NCBI GenBank assembly: GCA_005893365.1
Contig: VBPB01000066.1
Location: 1 to 7,660 of the forward strand
DNA from: Candidatus Eiseniibacteriota bacterium
Lineage (GTDB): Bacteria; Eisenbacteria; RBG-16-71-46
Direction: 5' to 3'
Length of the DNA stretch: 7,660 nucleotides
In this document: positions 5,708 through 7,660 of the stretch, one piece after another
Layout: each line of letters starts with the position of its first letter
Numbering within the stretch: position 1 is the first letter of the stretch
Made by a program: the position numbers and the translations under genes
Notes under the pieces: generated by a model
What the model was told of the DNA's origin: nothing
Seen by the model: the letters and a program-made list of their open reading frames with translations, nothing else
The model's database searches: none

Positions 5708-6829
5708 ATGGCAAGGCGGATGATCTCGATGCTGAGTCTCGTGTTCGCCGTGTTGGCGGCGCTCGGCGCCGCGAAGGTGCGACAAACGCGCGCGGCGCAA
5801 TCGCGCGAGTTCACGCCGCCGCCGGAGGCGGTCACGACGATCGTCGCGAAGCAGGAGCAATGGCGGAGTGCGCTCGGAGCGATTGGAACCGTGTCCGCCG
5901 TGCAAGTCGTGATCGTGAGCGCCGACCTGCCCGGCACCGTCGCCCGGATCGCATTCGAGTCGGGTTCGGCGGTGCGCAGAGGGGGCGTGCTCGTCGTTCT
6001 CGACACGCGCCAGGAGCGCGCGCAGCTGGCGGCCGCGGAAGCCGATCGCGTCCTGGCCGGCCGGATCCTGGCGCGAATGCAGGCGATGTGGGACCAGGGC
6101 GTGATTTCGCGGACCGACTACGACCGCGCCACGGCCGAGGACGAGCAGACCGCCGCGCGCGTCGGTGAGATCCGCGCCACGATCGAGCGCAAGACGATGC
6201 GCGCGCCGTTCGACGGCGTGCTCGGCATCCGCCAGGTCAATCTGGGCCAGTACCTCTCCGCGGGCACCCCGGTCGTCGCACTCCAGACACTCGACCCGAT
6301 CTACGTGAACTTCAGCGTTCCGCAGCAGGACGCCGGCGAGATGCACGTGGGCCTGCCGGTGCGCGTCGCGGCCGACAGCGGCTCCGGCACCGGGCGCGAG
6401 GGCCGCATCAGTGCGATCGATTCCGTGATCGACCCGGCGACCCGGAACGTTCAGGTGCAGGCCACCTTCGCGAATCCCGAGCGGGCTCTGCAGCCAGGCA
6501 TGTTCGTACAGGCGGAAGTGAACCTGGACCAGAGCCGCGCAGCCATCGCTTTGCCGCGCTCCGCGATCAGCTATGCGCCCTACGGCGATTCGATCTTCGT
6601 GGTCAGCGATCTCTCCGACGCGAAGGGCCAGAACTACCGCGGTGTGCGCCAGCACTTCGTGAAGCTCGGCGAGGCGCGCGGCGATCAGATCGCGGTGCTG
6701 TCGGGCATCGAGCCGGGCGACGAGGTCGTGACCTCGGGCGTGTTCAAGCTCCGCAACGGCGCCGCCGTGCTGGTCGACAACGCCGTCCAGCCCGGCAACG
6801 ACCCCGCGCCCGACCTCGAGGACAGCTGA
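5708..6829 (+). CDS. RND efflux periplasmic adaptor (membrane fusion protein, HlyD/MexE-like)
   Basis: This 373-residue protein links an inner-membrane RND pump to an outer-membrane channel. Residues 1-22 are a basic start plus a hydrophobic segment (ISMLSLVFAVLAALGAA), which would be an inner-membrane anchor or uncleaved signal. There is no lipobox Cys. The two lipoyl half-motifs are at about 72-99 (SADLPGTVARIAFESG, GGVLVVLDTRQERAQL) and 163-192 (MRAPFDGVLGIRQVNLGQYL). They flank a short alpha-hairpin (about 100-160) that contains GVISRTDYDRA. The beta-barrel (about 196-275; DPIYVNFSVPQQD, IDPATRNVQVQATFANP, LQPGMFVQAEV) and the membrane-proximal domain (about 279-358; ALPRSAI, GIEPGDEVVTSGVFKLRNGAAV) follow. 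Family length and order are normal. The stop overlaps the permease start (ATGA). The in-frame codons upstream of 5693 are not used. The operon is divergent from a two-component system that may control it. Confidence 0.95.
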   Translation: MARRMISMLSLVFAVLAALGAAKVRQTRAAQSREFTPPPEAVTTIVAKQEQWRSALGAIGTVSAVQVVIVSADLPGTVARIAFESGSAVRRGGVLVVLDTRQERAQLAAAEADRVLAGRILARMQAMWDQGVISRTDYDRATAEDEQTAARVGEIRATIERKTMRAPFDGVLGIRQVNLGQYLSAGTPVVALQTLDPIYVNFSVPQQDAGEMHVGLPVRVAADSGSGTGREGRISAIDSVIDPATRNVQVQATFANPERALQPGMFVQAEVNLDQSRAAIALPRSAISYAPYGDSIFVVSDLSDAKGQNYRGVRQHFVKLGEARGDQIAVLSGIEPGDEVVTSGVFKLRNGAAVLVDNAVQPGNDPAPDLEDS

Positions 6830-7660
6830 TGAAGCCGACCGATCTGTTCGTCAAACGACCCGTACTCGCGATCGTCGTCAATTTGGTGATCCTGATCGCC
6901 GGGCTGCAGTCGATCCGCTCGTTGAGCGTGCGCCAGTACCCGCGCAGCGACATCGCAGTGGTGCGCGTCTCGACTTCGTACGTGGGCGCCAACGCGGACC
7001 TCGTGCGCGGCTTCATCACCACGCCGCTCGAGCGCGTGATCGCGAGCGCCGACGGCATCGATTACATGGAGTCGTCGAGCGCCCAGAGCCTCTCCACGAT
7101 CACCGTGCACCTGAAGCTCAACTACGACACCAATGCGGCGCTCACGCAGATCCAGGCGGAGGTGGCCCAGGTCCGCAACGACCTTCCACCGGAAGCAGAG
7201 GCACCGGAGATCGAGCTCGAGACGGCGGACAATCGCTTTGCAGCGATCTATCTGGGCTTCTCCTCGACCGACCTCGATCAGAATCAGATCACCGACTACC
7301 TGACGCGCGTGGTGCAACCGCGGCTCTCCGCAATCGACGGCGTCCAGCGCGCCGACATCCTCGGGGACCGCACCTTCGCGATGCGGATCTGGCTCCACCC
7401 CGATCACATGGCCGCGCGCGGCATTTCGCCGGCGGCGGTCCGCGAGGCGCTCGCTCGCAACAACACGCTCTCGGCACTCGGCCGCACCAAGGGGTCGATG
7501 GTGTCGGTGAACCTGGTCGCCAACACCGATCTGCGCACGCCCGAGGAGTTCCGCCAGCTCGTCGTCAAGGAGCAGAACGGCGTCGTCGTCCGGCTCGGCG
7601 AGATCGCCGATGTCGTGCTCGGCGCCGAGAACTACGAGGAGGATGTCCGCTTCAATGGCG
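6829..7660 (+). CDS. RND efflux permease, HAE1/AcrB family (5' part only)
   Basis: The first 277 codons of what should be an approximately 1000-1050-residue proton-driven transporter are present; the rest lies beyond the window. The start MKPTDLFVKRPVLAIVVNLV gives the cytoplasmic end and first transmembrane helix (about residues 10-30). The porter-domain segments follow: RQYPRSDIAVVRVSTSYVGA, ITTPLERVIASADGIDYMES, ITVHLKLNYDTNAALTQIQ, VRNDLPPEAEAPEIE, VVQPRLSAIDGVQRADILG and MRIWLHPDHMAARGIS. These match the hydrophobe/amphiphile (HAE1) branch, which exports drugs, detergents or lipophilic compounds, rather than the heavy-metal (HME) branch. The ATG shares bases with the adaptor stop, and GAGGA lies six bases upstream (6818-6822), so the two are translationally coupled. 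Substrate cannot be predicted. No outer-membrane channel gene is visible, though one may lie downstream. Confidence 0.96.
   Translation, partial: MKPTDLFVKRPVLAIVVNLVILIAGLQSIRSLSVRQYPRSDIAVVRVSTSYVGANADLVRGFITTPLERVIASADGIDYMESSSAQSLSTITVHLKLNYDTNAALTQIQAEVAQVRNDLPPEAEAPEIELETADNRFAAIYLGFSSTDLDQNQITDYLTRVVQPRLSAIDGVQRADILGDRTFAMRIWLHPDHMAARGISPAAVREALARNNTLSALGRTKGSMVSVNLVANTDLRTPEEFRQLVVKEQNGVVVRLGEIADVVLGAENYEEDVRFNG

Noticed and set aside
4156..6006. 616-residue form of the histidine kinase starting far upstream
   Set aside because: The extra N-terminal residues cross the divergent gap and run antisense to the adaptor gene, have no family features, and the ATG at 5448 has a good ribosome site.
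6685..7407. Minus-strand 240-residue reading frame over the adaptor/permease junction
   Set aside because: It is antisense to the clear RND genes and shows no domain features.

Overview
The window is very GC-rich. Codon third positions are strongly G/C, and several genes use GTG or TTG starts. A periplasmic adaptor plus an RND inner-membrane efflux pump means a Gram-negative cell envelope. The overall look (high GC, ECF42-type sigma factor, many soil-type stress genes) fits a high-GC proteobacterial, myxobacterial or related soil or metagenomic lineage, but nothing here fixes the taxon.

Left block (1-3410). This is a divergent stress-type locus. Reading leftwards from about 2415 are a tandem DGPF/YCII-domain protein (1694-2389), an ECF42-type sigma factor with the long C-terminal extension typical of that group (347-1645), and the C-terminal part of an alpha/beta hydrolase that seems to lack its N-terminal half (1-297). 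Reading rightwards are a 48-residue protein with a CPVC motif (2512-2658), too short for most gene callers, and a DUF899 thioredoxin-like protein with a CPSC motif (2655-3410). The last two overlap by ATGA. The 122-base gap between the two arms holds a perfect 9-base inverted repeat. Each arm is the -35 part of an almost identical promoter: TGTCGA, 17 bases, then CGTC (leftward) or CGAC (rightward). This agrees with the ECF42 promoter as I remember it from published work. The simplest reading is that the sigma factor drives its own operon and also the small-protein/DUF899 pair from back-to-back promoters, which would place a thioredoxin-like pair in an ECF42 regulon.

Middle block (3522-5448, minus strand). 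A soluble GAF-domain histidine kinase of the NarL-partner type (HisKA_3) and its NarL/LuxR-type response regulator overlap by 11 bases. They converge with DUF899 over a 111-base gap with no clear terminator.

Right block (5708-7660, plus strand). An RND membrane-fusion protein is followed, with an ATGA overlap, by the first 277 codons of an HAE1/AcrB-type RND permease that runs off the window. This pair is divergent from the two-component system across about 259 bases, so the kinase/regulator may control the pump; that is inferred from layout only. No RNA genes, CRISPR arrays or insertion sequences were seen.
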